A stretch of DNA of 64,000 nt from Ktedonobacter racemifer DSM 44963 (GCF_000178855.1 NZ_ADVG01000005.1:62001-126000); one strand, 5' to 3'; shown: positions 8,675 through 17,793, counted from the first letter of the stretch. A program made the numbers and translations. The notes: generated from the letters alone by a model not told the origin.

Positions 8675-9172
8675 ATGGAAAACGAAGAGAATCTTTCTGA
8701 TGACAATGATAACTGGCTCCACGAGGAATGGATGACCTGTCCTGCCTGTCATCAACCGCTTTTTCGCATCGATCAATCACCTCTTGATGGAGACTATCAT
8801 TTCTACTGTGATCGCTGTCCAGTTCGCCTTGATGTGAGTGTTTATGAGCCGAAATATGACCAAATCCAGCAAGCACTTCCGCACTGTCCAGAGTATGAAG
8901 AGAAAAACGCTGCTCTCATAGAAGTGATGGAAGCGCATTTGAAACCATGTCAGTGCGGTGGGAGGTTTCGGCATGATGCCCCGCGCCGCTGCTTCTCCTG
9001 TTTCACTCCGGTGATCGTTGACGACCCTGCATATATTGACCTCTACCCAGATGAAGATATCTTTGAGAGGGCACTGGACGCCGAGCGACAGAAGAAGTTA
9101 GAACGCTGGCGTGCACAGTTTTTCCCAGACCTGGAAGACAAATGGAAAGGCCCATCTGAAACAGAACAATGA
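8675..9172 (+). CDS. Zinc-ribbon protein of unknown function
   Basis: ATG 8675 lies seven bases after AAAAAGG. An upstream in-frame start would add 14 basic residues without a ribosome site. The 165-residue product begins with an acidic tail (MENEENLSDDNDNW), then a zinc ribbon CPACHQPLF paired with FYCDRCPVRL. A second cluster, CQCGGRF with CFSC, follows near residue 110. The C-terminus is acidic and helical. The two Cys clusters suggest one or two structural zinc sites. No enzyme motif is visible. It lies between an IS1634 transposase and a second IS1634-like tail, inside matching terminal repeats, so it may be passenger cargo. Confidence 0.6.
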   Translation: MENEENLSDDNDNWLHEEWMTCPACHQPLFRIDQSPLDGDYHFYCDRCPVRLDVSVYEPKYDQIQQALPHCPEYEEKNAALIEVMEAHLKPCQCGGRFRHDAPRRCFSCFTPVIVDDPAYIDLYPDEDIFERALDAERQKKLERWRAQFFPDLEDKWKGPSETEQ

Positions 9173-9330
9173 AAGAATCTGGAGGATCAGTTTTCCCCAT
9201 CACTTGCGTCGGTGTGTCGCCCCTGCTTCTTATCCTCGTTTTGCCGTTTTGTTTCACTCTTCAACACCTGTTTATCTCTCGCTTGAGAACGATCAGGTTT
9301 CTCCCCTTTCGGTGTTCAAAGGCGCTCATC

Positions 9331-9423
9331 ATGTCAATTAATACTCTCCAACGTATTCTCCGTTTGCTTGGCTCTGCCTATGGCCAAATGTCTTTTCTCT
9401 CTCTGTGAACTGCAGAATGTGGG
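9331..9423 (+). pseudogene. C-terminal remnant of an IS1634-like transposase with its right end
   Basis: The frame ending at TGA 9406-9408 reads LQRILRLLGSAYGQMSFLSL. It aligns with the last residues of the IS1634 transposase upstream (HHQILRLLGPVYCQCYFVSP), and the flanking DNA is also related at roughly three bases in four. The inverted end CTGCAGAATGTGGG follows at 9410-9423. Only the tail of this second copy remains. Confidence 0.5.
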
Positions 9424-10096
9424 AGTCGGCTGTGATGGAGCAGTTCAGCAGGGGTTTGTCCAATAAAGCGCGTGAGCGATCTCGTCAGATGCGGCTGATC
9501 GTAATACCCTGCCTCCAGAATGGTGTCGGGGATCGAGACGCCTTGCTGTAAGAGGAGGGTAGCAGAGCGAGCACGCTCGATTTGTCGCGCCATGTTCTGG
9601 GTGATCCCGGTTGCCTGCAAGAAGTGATACTGGACGGAGCGTGGCGTGAGCTCTTAGATCTGCCCTTGTAAGGCTGCCTCAACGACGGGATCGTGAGCCA
9701 GCAACCCGGCACGCACCAGCCGGTTCACAAAGATCTCCGCATTGTCAGAGGTAGGAAATTCCCAGGCAGAACTAGAGAGCCAGAAGGTGTTACATGTCAC
9801 TTCAGGTAGGGTCACCCCGTATCGGCGAGACTTCTGGTAGGCAGATGTGGCAGAAACGTGCCCAACTTCAAGAGGATGCCAAACCACTCCCCATCGGAAG
9901 GGCTGCCCCCAAGAGGCGTGGCTTTGGTCTCTGGCCCTCGCACTGTCATCGTAATCTTGCCATGCAGTTTGGTGACCACCAGTTCACAACGGCTCACGGC
10001 AATGGAGAGAAACGGGGCTGCACCCTCGCTATGGCTGCGCCAGATCCGTTCGACAAAAGGCGAGTCCGATGGCCTTTCCTCATCAATGATAATCAT
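9424..10096 (-). pseudogene. AraC-family regulator broken by a frameshift, a stop and an IS end
   Basis: The minus strand from ATG 10096 (MIIIDEERPSDSPFVERIWR) encodes an N-terminal ligand-binding half up to about 9812. A frame change near 9812 then gives VTLPEVTCNTFWLSSSAWEF and continues to a TAA at 9654-9656. Past it the same frame gives ELTPRSVQYHFLQATGITQ and an AraC helix-turn-helix tail (ILEAGYYDQPHLTRSLTRFI). The 3' end is replaced at 9423 by the IS1634-like end. In intact relatives this is one protein of about 260 residues. Three lesions make it non-functional. Confidence 0.75.
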
Positions 10097-10167
10097 CTCT
10101 CTCCTCTCGTTTCCAGGCTAAATTCGCTTCCCATGATAGCACAACCATTATTCCTTTAGTAACTATC

Positions 10168-10356
10168 TCAAAATAGACAACCTATGCAATCGTCGATACC
10201 ATAAGAGGGCACAAGCGAGTTGGATAAGAGCCAGGAAGTTTTCAGATTGATCCGTTTGCGTCCTCTGAGAGCGGGAGGATCGAGTTGAGCCAGGAGAGGA
10301 GCGATTTGTTCCCAGAGAAGATCTGGGATGTGCCAAATGGTTGGGATGTCTTTCAA
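10168..10356 (-). pseudogene. Degenerate N-terminus of an IS5-type transposase
   Basis: MKDIPTIWHIPDLLWEQIAP and a LRGRKRI motif match the start of IS5-group transposases (helix-turn-helix before the GRP/GRK loop). The sequence then loses similarity. It abuts and overlaps by four bases the end of the isochorismatase gene, so the remnant probably replaced that gene's original 3' end or terminator. Confidence 0.4.
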
Positions 10357-10952
10357 AGCGGTTCGGTTCCCCTGCCTTTTCCCTGTGTTGTCTGTATTTC
10401 TTCCAGAACCTCGTCGGTCGTTACCACTTGGGCAAATTCTCCGTGGATACTAGTTAAGCTGATCGCATGAATATCCTCTGCCCGGTGGAGCCTCCCATCG
10501 GGTCCCACTCGATCAAAGGTTGCGGTCGCGTCACTCACCAGATAGGTGAGGAAGCCCAAATTTCCTGCCATCCGAACGGTCGTTTCGACGCAATGATTGG
10601 TTGTTAGTCCAGTCACCACAAGCGTCGTAATGTGTCGCTGCCTCAACAGCGTTTCAAGTGATGTTCCGATGAAAGCACTGCTCACCTGCTTGGTAATCAG
10701 CGTTTCCCCTGGAAGGGGGTGTACCTGGGCTTTCAGAGCATATCCCAGGTTTGTCGGATGCAGGGGTGAACCAGCAAAGCGGGACTGATGTTGGACATGA
10801 ATGATGGGCCACTGCTGATCGCGCCATGCTTCCAAAAGGCGAACAATGTGGATCTCCGCCAAGGGATTGTTTCGTCTCCCCCAGAGAGCATCATCAAATC
10901 CTTGTTGCACATCGATAATAAGTAAGGCTGTGTTGACAAATGAGAACGCCAT
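10353..10952 (-). CDS. Isochorismatase-family cysteine hydrolase
   Basis: ATG 10952 follows AAGGAGAAGGAG at good spacing. The longer upstream frame has no ribosome site. The 199-residue protein begins at the first strand (MAFSFVNTALLIIDVQQGFD) with the catalytic Asp in IDVQ. The catalytic Lys is in ETLITKQVSSAF and the nucleophilic Cys is in GLTTNHCVETTVRMAG, preceded by the cis-peptide VVTGL. This triad defines isochorismatase-like amidohydrolases (nicotinamidase, N-carbamoyl hydrolases and similar). The substrate is unknown. It is divergently transcribed from an Lrp-type regulator, a common layout for a regulator and its target. The tail after residue 190 may be altered by the adjoining transposase remnant. 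Confidence 0.85.
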   Translation of the reverse strand: MAFSFVNTALLIIDVQQGFDDALWGRRNNPLAEIHIVRLLEAWRDQQWPIIHVQHQSRFAGSPLHPTNLGYALKAQVHPLPGETLITKQVSSAFIGTSLETLLRQRHITTLVVTGLTTNHCVETTVRMAGNLGFLTYLVSDATATFDRVGPDGRLHRAEDIHAISLTSIHGEFAQVVTTDEVLEEIQTTQGKGRGTEPL

Positions 10953-11072
10953 AACGAGAACTCCTTCTCCTTTCATATTCGTCAGGAGAAGTATATACTC
11001 TTTTCTGGCCATTTTTGCTATACTCTCTCTGGAAAAAGGAAAGACTATCCGAAGATAAGATGGAGAAAAGTC
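10953..11072. promoter_or_regulatory. Divergent promoter region between isochorismatase and Lrp genes
   Basis: The 120-base gap holds both promoters. It contains AT-rich TATACTCTTTT and GCTATACTCTC blocks flanking a GGCCATTTTT segment, and a good ribosome site on each side. Lrp/AsnC proteins usually bind such divergent spacers and repress their own gene. This is inferred here from layout. Confidence 0.4.
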
Positions 11073-11567
11073 ATGACCACAAAAGAATCTTCACTTGAGC
11101 TTGATGAGATCGATTGGTGCCTTCTCGACCTCTTGCGCGAGAATGCTCGCTTGACCTTTGCCGAACTCGGTCGCCAGGTCCACCTCTCGTTAGCCGCAGT
11201 CGCTGAACGTGTGCGAAAACTGGAAGAGCATGGGATCATTAGCGGGTATCATGTCGCACTCAACGCGCGTCGCCTGGATTTCACCGTTCAAGCCTTTTTG
11301 CGCGTTACTTCCACGAAGGAAAACTGTGCACGAGTTGTCGCGCTCGCACAAACGTTACCTGAAGTGCGTGAGGCTTATCGAGTGACAGGGAGCGAATCCT
11401 ATTTGGTAAAAGTGTACGCTGGATCCATAGCACACTTAGAAGAGCTCATCGATCAATTTCTCGCTGTTGCTGATGTCACGACTTCCCTTATTCTCTCCAC
11501 TCCCGTTCAAAAGCCGGCTCTTGAGCGGATTCCGGAAAGAGCATACAGTTCCAAAGAAACGTGCTGA
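11073..11567 (+). CDS. Lrp/AsnC-family transcriptional regulator
   Basis: The 164-residue protein has an N-terminal winged helix-turn-helix at about residues 10-60 (LDEIDWCLLDLLRENARLTF, ELGRQVHLSLAAVAERVRKL, EEHGIISGYHVAL). An RAM/ligand-binding domain follows at about 75-150 (VREAYRVTGSESYLVKVYAG). Members form octamers or dimers that sense amino acids or related small molecules. The best guess for a target is the divergent isochorismatase gene. A truncated paralogue lies at 37725-38123. Confidence 0.85.
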   Translation: MTTKESSLELDEIDWCLLDLLRENARLTFAELGRQVHLSLAAVAERVRKLEEHGIISGYHVALNARRLDFTVQAFLRVTSTKENCARVVALAQTLPEVREAYRVTGSESYLVKVYAGSIAHLEELIDQFLAVADVTTSLILSTPVQKPALERIPERAYSSKETC

Positions 11568-11580
11568 AGCGAGAGAAGTT

Positions 11581-12225
11581 CTATAGGGTGGAGAGAGAAG
11601 CCGTAGCCAGAGCTGCTGGAGTTGGGAAGCGTTCGCGGATAGCGAGTGCAGGAGGAAGATTCGGATCTTTGAGAACCTGGGTGAACTCCGGGAAAAGCTC
11701 ATCGCAAATGGCAATGAGCTTATTCTTGCGTTGCGTTGCCTCACGCACTCGTTCATAGCGATGACGAATCAAGCCTCTGAGTTGAGCAGCAGTGGCATTG
11801 GGAGGAAAGGCTTTCCGCACAAGCTGGGTTTTGTCTGCCACTTGTATTCCCAGCGCGAGCTGGTTATACAGTGTATTGGCCAGGCCGAGGGCATCGCGTT
11901 TATCCGTTTTCATCACGGCAGAAGGCCGCTCCTGAACGTGCATCATATACACAAGCAAATCCAGTTCTTGAAGGAATTGTTGGAGCGCTTTGTGGTAATG
12001 GCCCGTTTTTTCTAGAAGGACTGTATAATGTTCAAGCGGAGCAAACTCACGCATGCGTTTTACCAGCGCTTGCGCATCCTTCCCGGCTATTCTCAAATGC
12101 CAGAGCAGGACAGGCTTCAAAACGTTGATGCCGTTCCAGAAGAGTTTTGGAAACAAAGCCAGCTACGTGCTTCGTGTTTCCAACATCAATGCCAAGAAAG
12201 AGCGATTCGTGCTGAAATAGCGGAA
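11581..12225 (-). pseudogene. IS110-family transposase fragment, frameshifted and 3'-truncated
   Basis: Minus-strand frames give FQHESLFLGIDVGNTKHVAG (DEDD Asp), then after a shift near 12080 VLLEKTGHYHKALQQFL and KTDKRDALGLANTLYNQ. It aligns along its length with the complete copy at 12788-14206 but ends at 11581, just after the RERFPTPAALATAS segment. The C-terminal Tnp_20 domain with the nucleophilic Ser is therefore missing. The deletion point lies 14 bases after the stop of the Lrp gene. Confidence 0.8.
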
Positions 12226-12787
12226 CAACTTGGGGTGTCTTTTTCGCCTGTCTCGCGCATAGGCTTCATCCTTCCACGAGAGAACCAACAAGGCATGATG
12301 CCACAACCTGGGTGGATAGGCCAGCGCCCGTGGAGACACCGCTCCCATAGACAGGCCAGGAGTTCCACACGGTCTCCACAGACGTAAGGCGTATGGAAGA
12401 CGAGGAGCAAATACTTGAAACGTCTCTGTTACTACTTCACGACTATCGCCCAGTGTAGCATGCTTTCATGCGTGCAACTCGCATAGAGGATTCTCTGGTG
12501 AATACGTCCCATAACGCGCCTCCCGTGCGGGATTCGCAGTGTAGCACAGCGTCAAGGCCAAGGCGAGCGCGCCCCTTCCACTCTACACCTCCACCGGCGC
12601 GGCCTTGACAGGCTGTGCTCTTGAAAGAATAACCCGCCCGGAGGGGACGCGGTCGCGGGCCCGGCAGACGGCTGAGAGTCACATCGCAGGAGGGACAGCT
12701 CACAGTCGTTGAAAAAAGAGAATGGGGACCGATTGGCGGCTCCAGCTGAGAGGGGCACCTTTCCCTCCTACGTAGTGCCTTTCACTG
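12226..12787. other. IS110 upstream flank and unassigned GC-rich spacer
   Basis: The first 150 bases resemble the non-coding DNA upstream of the complete IS110 transposase. For example, AGGCCAGCGCCCGTGGA matches AGGCCAGAACCCGTGGA near 14265. The rest, about 12450-12787, is GC-rich with no supported gene on either strand. Confidence 0.4.
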
Positions 12788-14206
12788 TTAAATTTGTACG
12801 ATCCGGTTCTCTGGCAGTTTCTTCTTTAAGGGGTGGTAATGCCCGCTGCGATGGTGCTTGTGCAGTTCTGGATCATAGAGTACTGGTTCCGGTGGTGGTG
12901 TTCCAGGGGCAAGATGTCTGAGTGTTTCGTCATCTTGTTTGAGCAAGGCATAGATGAGTCTGATCAAGCGCCCTATCACATGAGCAAGAGCCTTTCCCTT
13001 TCCTTTGTAGGCTTGTGTTCTCTCATCATAGGAGCAAAGCCGAGGAACGAGGCGCTTGTACAATCTGGCCCATTCTGTCTCGGTCTTGATCGCGTTCCAT
13101 GCCACTAGATACATGATCTTTTTCATTTCACGCGAGCCTCCCTTCGTGAGACTTGTCCGATCAAAGGAGACTCCTGTTTGTGCTCTCTCTGGTGCCCATC
13201 CGAAGTAGGACTTGAGATGAGCAGCATCCTCAAAATTGGCAATATGCCCGATAGTTGCAAGAATAGCTGCGGCGTACATAGGACTGATCGGGGGGATCGA
13301 GAGCAGAATCTGTCCTTCTCGGCTGCGTTCGACGATTTGAGCGACCTCCTGGTCTAGCCGCTCCGTGTGTTCTTGCATGAGACGCAGTTCCTTGATTAAC
13401 AAACCTTGTTCAAGTATCAGGCTGCGCTGCCGAGCAACATCTTTGATCCCAATACTTTGGGCTGCCAATGATTGCAGTTGCTCTAGTTGCACTTCTGAAG
13501 GACGGCTCCCTCTTCTCACTTCACGCAATGTCACGGGGCTGGCTGTTGCAACAGCTTGTGGTGTGGGAAACTTTTCCCGGAGATCTAATGCTATCGATGA
13601 GTTTGGGTTTTTCAAGACCTGAGTGAGTTCGGGGAAAAGCTCGTCGCAGATGGCTGTGAGTTTGTTTTTCCTTTGGGTCGCCTCAGTAGCTAATTCATAC
13701 CGATGGCGCATCAACCCTTTGAGCTGTAGCGCGGCTTCTGATGGGGGAACAGCCCGCCGGATCACCTGTAACTTGTTCGTGACCTGGACACCTAATGCTA
13801 ACTGATTGTAAAGGTGATTGGCGAGCCTGAGAGCATCCCGCTTATCGGTCTTGAGCATGCCACCCTCTCGGCACTGGACATGCATTACGTAAGCAGAAAT
13901 ATCCAATTCGAGAAGGTATTGTAAAAGGGGACGATGATAATGGCCAGTTTGCTCCATAACTATGAAGCATTGCTCCAGTGGACAATAGGCGCGGATGCGC
14001 TCCACAAAGACTCGGAAACCTTCTCGCGATTGCTCAAAAATGAAGGATGGGCAACTCTCGAAGTGCCTGTGACGCTCTAGCAAGGTCTTTGAGACAAAGC
14101 CAGCGACGTGTTGAAATTTCCCGATATCCACCCCGATGTAGATGGATTCGTGAGGAAGCATGGGCAGGACTTTGAGATCTGGACGCGATTTTGTTCTGTT
14201 TGCCAT
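12788..14206 (-). CDS. IS110-family transposase (DEDD recombinase), complete
   Basis: ATG 14206 follows GGAAGGGATC. The upstream frame extension has no ribosome site. The 472-residue protein has the RuvC-like DEDD half: Asp in YIGVDIGKFQHVAGF, Glu in VMEQTGHYHRP, and two Asp in LKTDKRDALRLANHLYNQ. After a coiled region it has the Tnp_20 half with LSIPPISPMYAAAILATIGH, SYFGWAPERAQTG and a Ser in SLTKGGSREMKK. IS110 recombinases integrate without terminal inverted repeats, guided in the characterised IS621 system by a bridge RNA. Both halves are intact, so activity is plausible. Confidence 0.9.
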   Translation of the reverse strand: MANRTKSRPDLKVLPMLPHESIYIGVDIGKFQHVAGFVSKTLLERHRHFESCPSFIFEQSREGFRVFVERIRAYCPLEQCFIVMEQTGHYHRPLLQYLLELDISAYVMHVQCREGGMLKTDKRDALRLANHLYNQLALGVQVTNKLQVIRRAVPPSEAALQLKGLMRHRYELATEATQRKNKLTAICDELFPELTQVLKNPNSSIALDLREKFPTPQAVATASPVTLREVRRGSRPSEVQLEQLQSLAAQSIGIKDVARQRSLILEQGLLIKELRLMQEHTERLDQEVAQIVERSREGQILLSIPPISPMYAAAILATIGHIANFEDAAHLKSYFGWAPERAQTGVSFDRTSLTKGGSREMKKIMYLVAWNAIKTETEWARLYKRLVPRLCSYDERTQAYKGKGKALAHVIGRLIRLIYALLKQDDETLRHLAPGTPPPEPVLYDPELHKHHRSGHYHPLKKKLPENRIVQI

Positions 14207-14400
14207 AGGCTGATCCCTTCCATATGGCTTCCTTACCAGAGCATGCTGTTGTGAGTGGAGAGGCCAGAACCCGTGGATGTGGCTTGCCCAGATACACACG
14301 AAACGTTGTTTCTGGTCCTTCAAAGGCGTATGAAGAATTTCACGCACATCCCCCAGTTACGTCTAAAAGGTTGGCTCAATCAAGGGTAAAGGTTTGACAG
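14207..14400 (-). ncRNA. Candidate IS110 bridge-RNA region
   Basis: This is the non-coding DNA directly upstream of the complete IS110 transposase. In the IS110 group (as opposed to IS1111) the bridge RNA is encoded here. Part of it, near 14230-14290, is conserved in the otherwise decayed IS110 copy at about 12256-12370, although no protein is encoded. Boundaries and structure are not defined. This is inference from family knowledge plus conservation. Confidence 0.25.
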
Positions 14401-14829
14401 GTTCGTCTCTCAAAGGAGCGACCTTTGAGTACCTCTCCACAGGTAACACGATGAAAGATGGCTTCAAAATTCAAGCTCTTGTATTCTCATCTCTCGTGTG
14501 TATCAAGGGTCCCAAAGTATCTCCCCCACTGAGCAGCCAGGGGTCTATCCCCATCACTCTTCAAGGAGTCTGCGAGCACTGTCCTGAGATAGCTAGTCCC
14601 AGGTTGGCTATCCACGCTCAAGAATACCAGAACTTTTGTTCAAAATCAAGATTCCGCCTGTCACTCTTCTCAGGTCATTTACTACTTTTGGATAGGTACG
14701 AAAAAGTTGATGGCTAAACAAGGACAGAAACTCTTGCGAGTGGGTGCGGCGGCTCATGATAATAGAAGCTTTTTGGACTATTCCGGTTTTCTTTTCTCCC
14801 TCAATTACTTTGTTTGTTAGAAGTCAGTA
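14401..14829. other. Non-coding spacer between IS110 and tnpB elements
   Basis: No supported gene. The stretch contains a short hairpin (TCAAAGG, CCTTTGA) near 14410. Close to 14830 it becomes the DNA just outside the tnpB element's right end, the place where an omega-RNA guide would be copied from. Confidence 0.35.
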
Positions 14830-14850
14830 CCCTACGGCGAAAGCCGAGGG
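14830..14850. repeat. IS605-type right-end hairpin
   Basis: CCCTACGGC-GAAA-GCCGAGGG forms an imperfect hairpin overlapping the tnpB stop codon. It is typical of the subterminal right-end hairpin of IS200/IS605 elements and of the 3' part of the omega RNA. Confidence 0.6.
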
Positions 14851-16637
14851 CTTGGAGTTGTGTCTGAACTCCACCGCAACTCAGCATACCGTTTCAGGCG
14901 TGCGGCTTTGGCTTCATCGTCCGACACATCAGGGCGTACTGACAAGAGGCCCGTTCCTATCCAGTCTTGCCGGAGAAGAAGCGTTCGCATCGCAATATTC
15001 CTCGCGCCAACCAGATCGGCATGGAGTGTGTACTGACAATTCTGACAGAGAAAGAGCAAGCCCTTGTGTGGACGATTCTCTTTGCAGGTATGCCCACATT
15101 TGGGGCAGGCCTGCGAGGTGTAGTTGGCATCCACCTTGATCGCCATACTTCGATGCAAGAGCGCTTTATAAGCGATCATACTGTGCAATTCTGCAAAGGA
15201 CCATTTGGAAAAGGCACGATTGGCTTTGCGCTGTTTGGCACTTTTGCCTTTCCGTCGTTTGGTACGCTCTCGAATATCTGTCAGATGCTCCAGTCCAATT
15301 ACGCTTTGAGGATATTGGGTAACAATCCGTTTACTCACGACATGATTGGCGTTTGCTTTCAACCGTCTCTCTCGTCCACTGATGGCAACGAGCCTTCTCG
15401 TTGCAGAACGAGTGCCTTTTTTTTGCAGACGCTTTCTCAGTCGTGCAGAGTGGTGTGATTTGGCAACAATGGAGGTGTCAGCATGGAAGGTGCAATTCCC
15501 TTGTATTGTCGCCGTGACGGCAAGGTATCGCATCCCCACATCCACGCCAACGACGTGCTTGTGTGTTTCGGGGGTAGGATCAGCCATCTCCACTTGCAGG
15601 GAGACAAGGAGGTAAAATTGCTTCTTGGCTTTGTCATACCAGAGCTTCGATGCACCAATCTCCGTACCACGCTGGATCAATGCCACATGCTTATTGTAGC
15701 CAGTATAGGGCACAACGATACGTCCATCGAGCGTGAGAAGACTCACGTGCTGCTCTTTCTTGAACGCGTAGTCTTTCTTCTACTGGTAGGTCAACGTGGG
15801 AGAGAGAAACGTGGGAGCCTGATCAAGCCCTTTATAACGTTTCTTGGTGATACCTGTACCTGGACATACTTCTTGGCCGCAAAATGGGCCTTACGACGCA
15901 AATCTTGCCCGCCTTGTTTCTTGTAATACTGCTTTTCTCTCCAAAGGCACGACGCATAAAACGCCTCAAAGTACAGAGCTACTTGCATTCTGGCTTCGTG
16001 GACCGAAAAGCGTTTCTGCTTCAAGAACTCAGGCCAAAGTGGTCAGGATATGAGTCACAATTGCTAGACGCCAACGCGCAGGCCAACGCTCGCTTCTGCA
16101 CCGATACCAAGAGTGACAGAACGCTGGCCAAAATGACGCAAATGCTGACCTCCAGTTCTCGCAGGGCGAGAAAGGACGCGCGAGAATTGAGTCACAGAGA
16201 GGCCGAGAGAACCTGTGGCCAGGATATAAGTCTCAGAACAAAGGAAGCTCAACAACGCTAATCAAGGCTAGATCTAGCTTGAGTGTCTCTGCGGCCATTT
16301 ATATATGTCACTCATTTGGCCAGGAATTATGTCCAGGTACAATACCTGCCTTACGATGAGCAGCATTGTTCTTCACCTTTGTCCATAAGCCTTTATAGGT
16401 GGCACCAACTTGGCGAGGAACAGAACAGGCCATTTGCGAAGGCAGATGAAAACGGAGACGAATCTCATCGTAGGTGGCATCTTGCAAACGAATAGCATTA
16501 CTCAATTTGCCATTCGCAAAGGCGTACTGGCTCACATAGTTGAGAGCATCACGATACGCCAGTTGCGTTGTCCGTAAAGCCTTGAATTGCTCGGACGTTG
16601 TATTCAATTTGAGTTTCGCTGTTAATACCGTTTTCAT
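14832..16637 (-). pseudogene. tnpB: TnpB (IS200/IS605 OrfB) interrupted by an insertion and a stop
   Basis: The N-terminus is at 16637-16347 (MKTVLTAKLKLNTTSEQFKA to KVKNNAAHRKAG). The rest resumes at 15849 with GITKKRYKGLDQAP and runs to 14832. The C-terminal half keeps the RuvC triad: Asp in VVGVDVGMRYLAV, Glu in VIGLEHLTDI and Asp in LHADLVGARNIA. The zinc finger CPKCGHTCKENRP...CQNC is also intact. TnpB proteins are omega-RNA-guided DNA nucleases encoded in IS605-type elements. Two lesions break the gene here: a 487-bp element with a 5-bp target duplication, and a separate TAG at 15780-15782 in TYQ-stop-KKDYAF. No tnpA is present. Confidence 0.9.
15855..16341. mobile_element. 487-bp MITE inserted in tnpB
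   Basis: The ends TGTACCTGGACATACTTCTT (15855 onward, 24 bp) and their inverse at 16318-16341 match at 22 of 24 positions. The 5-bp duplication ATACC flanks them at 15850-15854 and 16342-16346. Removing the element rejoins the tnpB frame. The interior carries a short basic minus-strand frame (MKQKRFSVHEARMQVALYFE onward) that runs out through the end and may be a transposase vestige, plus several TGACTCA-like words. Confidence 0.75.
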
Positions 16638-16655
16638 ACGCTAAATTACATCATA

Positions 16656-16696
16656 GTTTTCATCTGACTGTCAATACTACGTGAGCAGATGAAAAC
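16656..16696. repeat. Hairpin at the presumed tnpB element left end
   Basis: GTTTTCATCTG at 16656-16666 is exactly inverted at 16686-16696, upstream of the tnpB start. The position and size fit an IS605-type left-end hairpin. Confidence 0.4.
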
Positions 16697-16823
16697 ATGT
16701 CTACGGCGTATTCCACCCAAGCCACCTCCAAAGGAACGCCGCATTCCTCCCCATGCCTGAAAGGGCTGGGGCATCCTGCGGCGTTTTCGGTGAATAGCCT
16801 CCAGAAAAGATTGTGGAGAGTGA

Positions 16824-17738
16824 TTATCCAAACTGGCGATACTTGGCAGGAGGAATACCGACTTCTCGCTTGAATGCTTTGCGAAAAGCTGCATCCGAAT
16901 CGTAACCCAAAAGCTGTGCAATCTTTTCCACCTTGATTTCATTTTTGAGCAATTGTTTTGCCTTATGCATACGCCAGCGAGTAAGATACTTCATGGGCGG
17001 TTCGCCCACAAGATGAGTGAAACGAGAAGAGAACACGGAGCGGGAGAGCGCCACTGCATCTGCGAGTTCCTCAACCTTCCACCCACGTTCAGGTGACTGA
17101 TGAATCAGGCCGAGAGCTGTACTGATAGGCTGGTCACGAAGCGCCGCTAGCCACCCCTGTGAAGCATCTGCTTGCTGATCAATCCAGGATCGTATCACAT
17201 GAATAAAGAGCATTTCCGTTAACCTCCTTAACATGACCTCGGTTCCAGATTGCTGTGAGGCTGATTCGTACGCAATGAAACGCACAATTTCGGCGAAGCC
17301 ATGCGCCATTTTCCCCTGTTCCCCGAGAATATGGATGACTTTTGGCAAACAGTGGAGCAAAGGGAAACCGTCGGGCTGCTCAACGTGAAATGCTCCGCAA
17401 AGCATGATCATTTTGGGTCCTTCGTTCTCGGAAAGAAAGAGTCGGTGGTCACGATATGCCTCATAGTTTAAATGCACCGCCTGGGTTAGGGGTGATGTGG
17501 GTTCATCACAGAGCATATGGGCGTGCCCATGAGGTAACAACATGATATCTCCGTCTTCGACCCGGAGAGGCTCAGACTCCCCCTTGACATACAGGTACCC
17601 TCCCCCAAATTGGAGGATATGAAAGATCATATCCTGACTTGCAGCGAAATCAAAACGCCAGAAAGAAGTCATCTCCGTGCGTGAAGAGAGCCAACCTTTC
17701 AGCTCAAGGGTATTGAGTACATCAGTCAGAACATCCAT
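16824..17738 (-). CDS. AraC-family regulator with cupin sensor domain
   Basis: ATG 17738 opens a 304-residue protein. The N-terminal half (about 10-190) has the cupin-type effector fold of the AraC_binding/cupin_6 group, with the motifs LRVEDGDIMLLPHGHAHML and AVHLNYEAY. The C-terminal pair of helix-turn-helix motifs is at about 210-300 (VEELADAVALSRSVFSSRFT and KIAQLLGYDSDAAFRKAFKR), ending GIPPAKYRQ. It is divergent from the oxidoreductase at 17901. A 37-base motif in its upstream region recurs before the SGNH hydrolase, so it may regulate both. Confidence 0.85.
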   Translation of the reverse strand: MDVLTDVLNTLELKGWLSSRTEMTSFWRFDFAASQDMIFHILQFGGGYLYVKGESEPLRVEDGDIMLLPHGHAHMLCDEPTSPLTQAVHLNYEAYRDHRLFLSENEGPKMIMLCGAFHVEQPDGFPLLHCLPKVIHILGEQGKMAHGFAEIVRFIAYESASQQSGTEVMLRRLTEMLFIHVIRSWIDQQADASQGWLAALRDQPISTALGLIHQSPERGWKVEELADAVALSRSVFSSRFTHLVGEPPMKYLTRWRMHKAKQLLKNEIKVEKIAQLLGYDSDAAFRKAFKREVGIPPAKYRQFG

Positions 17739-17756
17739 ACTATCCTCCCGTATTTA

Positions 17757-17793
17757 GGACGATCAAACATAATTTCCTAACAGTTTGCCATAG
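17757..17793. promoter_or_regulatory. Shared 37-bp motif, copy 1
   Basis: GGACGATCAAACATAATTTC followed by CTAACAGTTTGCCATAG lies between the divergent araC and oxidoreductase genes. It matches 19090-19126 at about 30 of 37 positions. It is a candidate AraC operator. Confidence 0.45.

Noticed and set aside
14394..14717. A 107-codon plus-strand frame between IS110 and tnpB
   Set aside because: No ribosome site and no protein-like pattern. The position fits the non-coding ends of two elements.
16646..16800. A second bridge-RNA or riboswitch near the tnpB left end
   Set aside because: Only short hairpins are visible, and nothing matches a riboswitch core. They fit an IS605-type end better.
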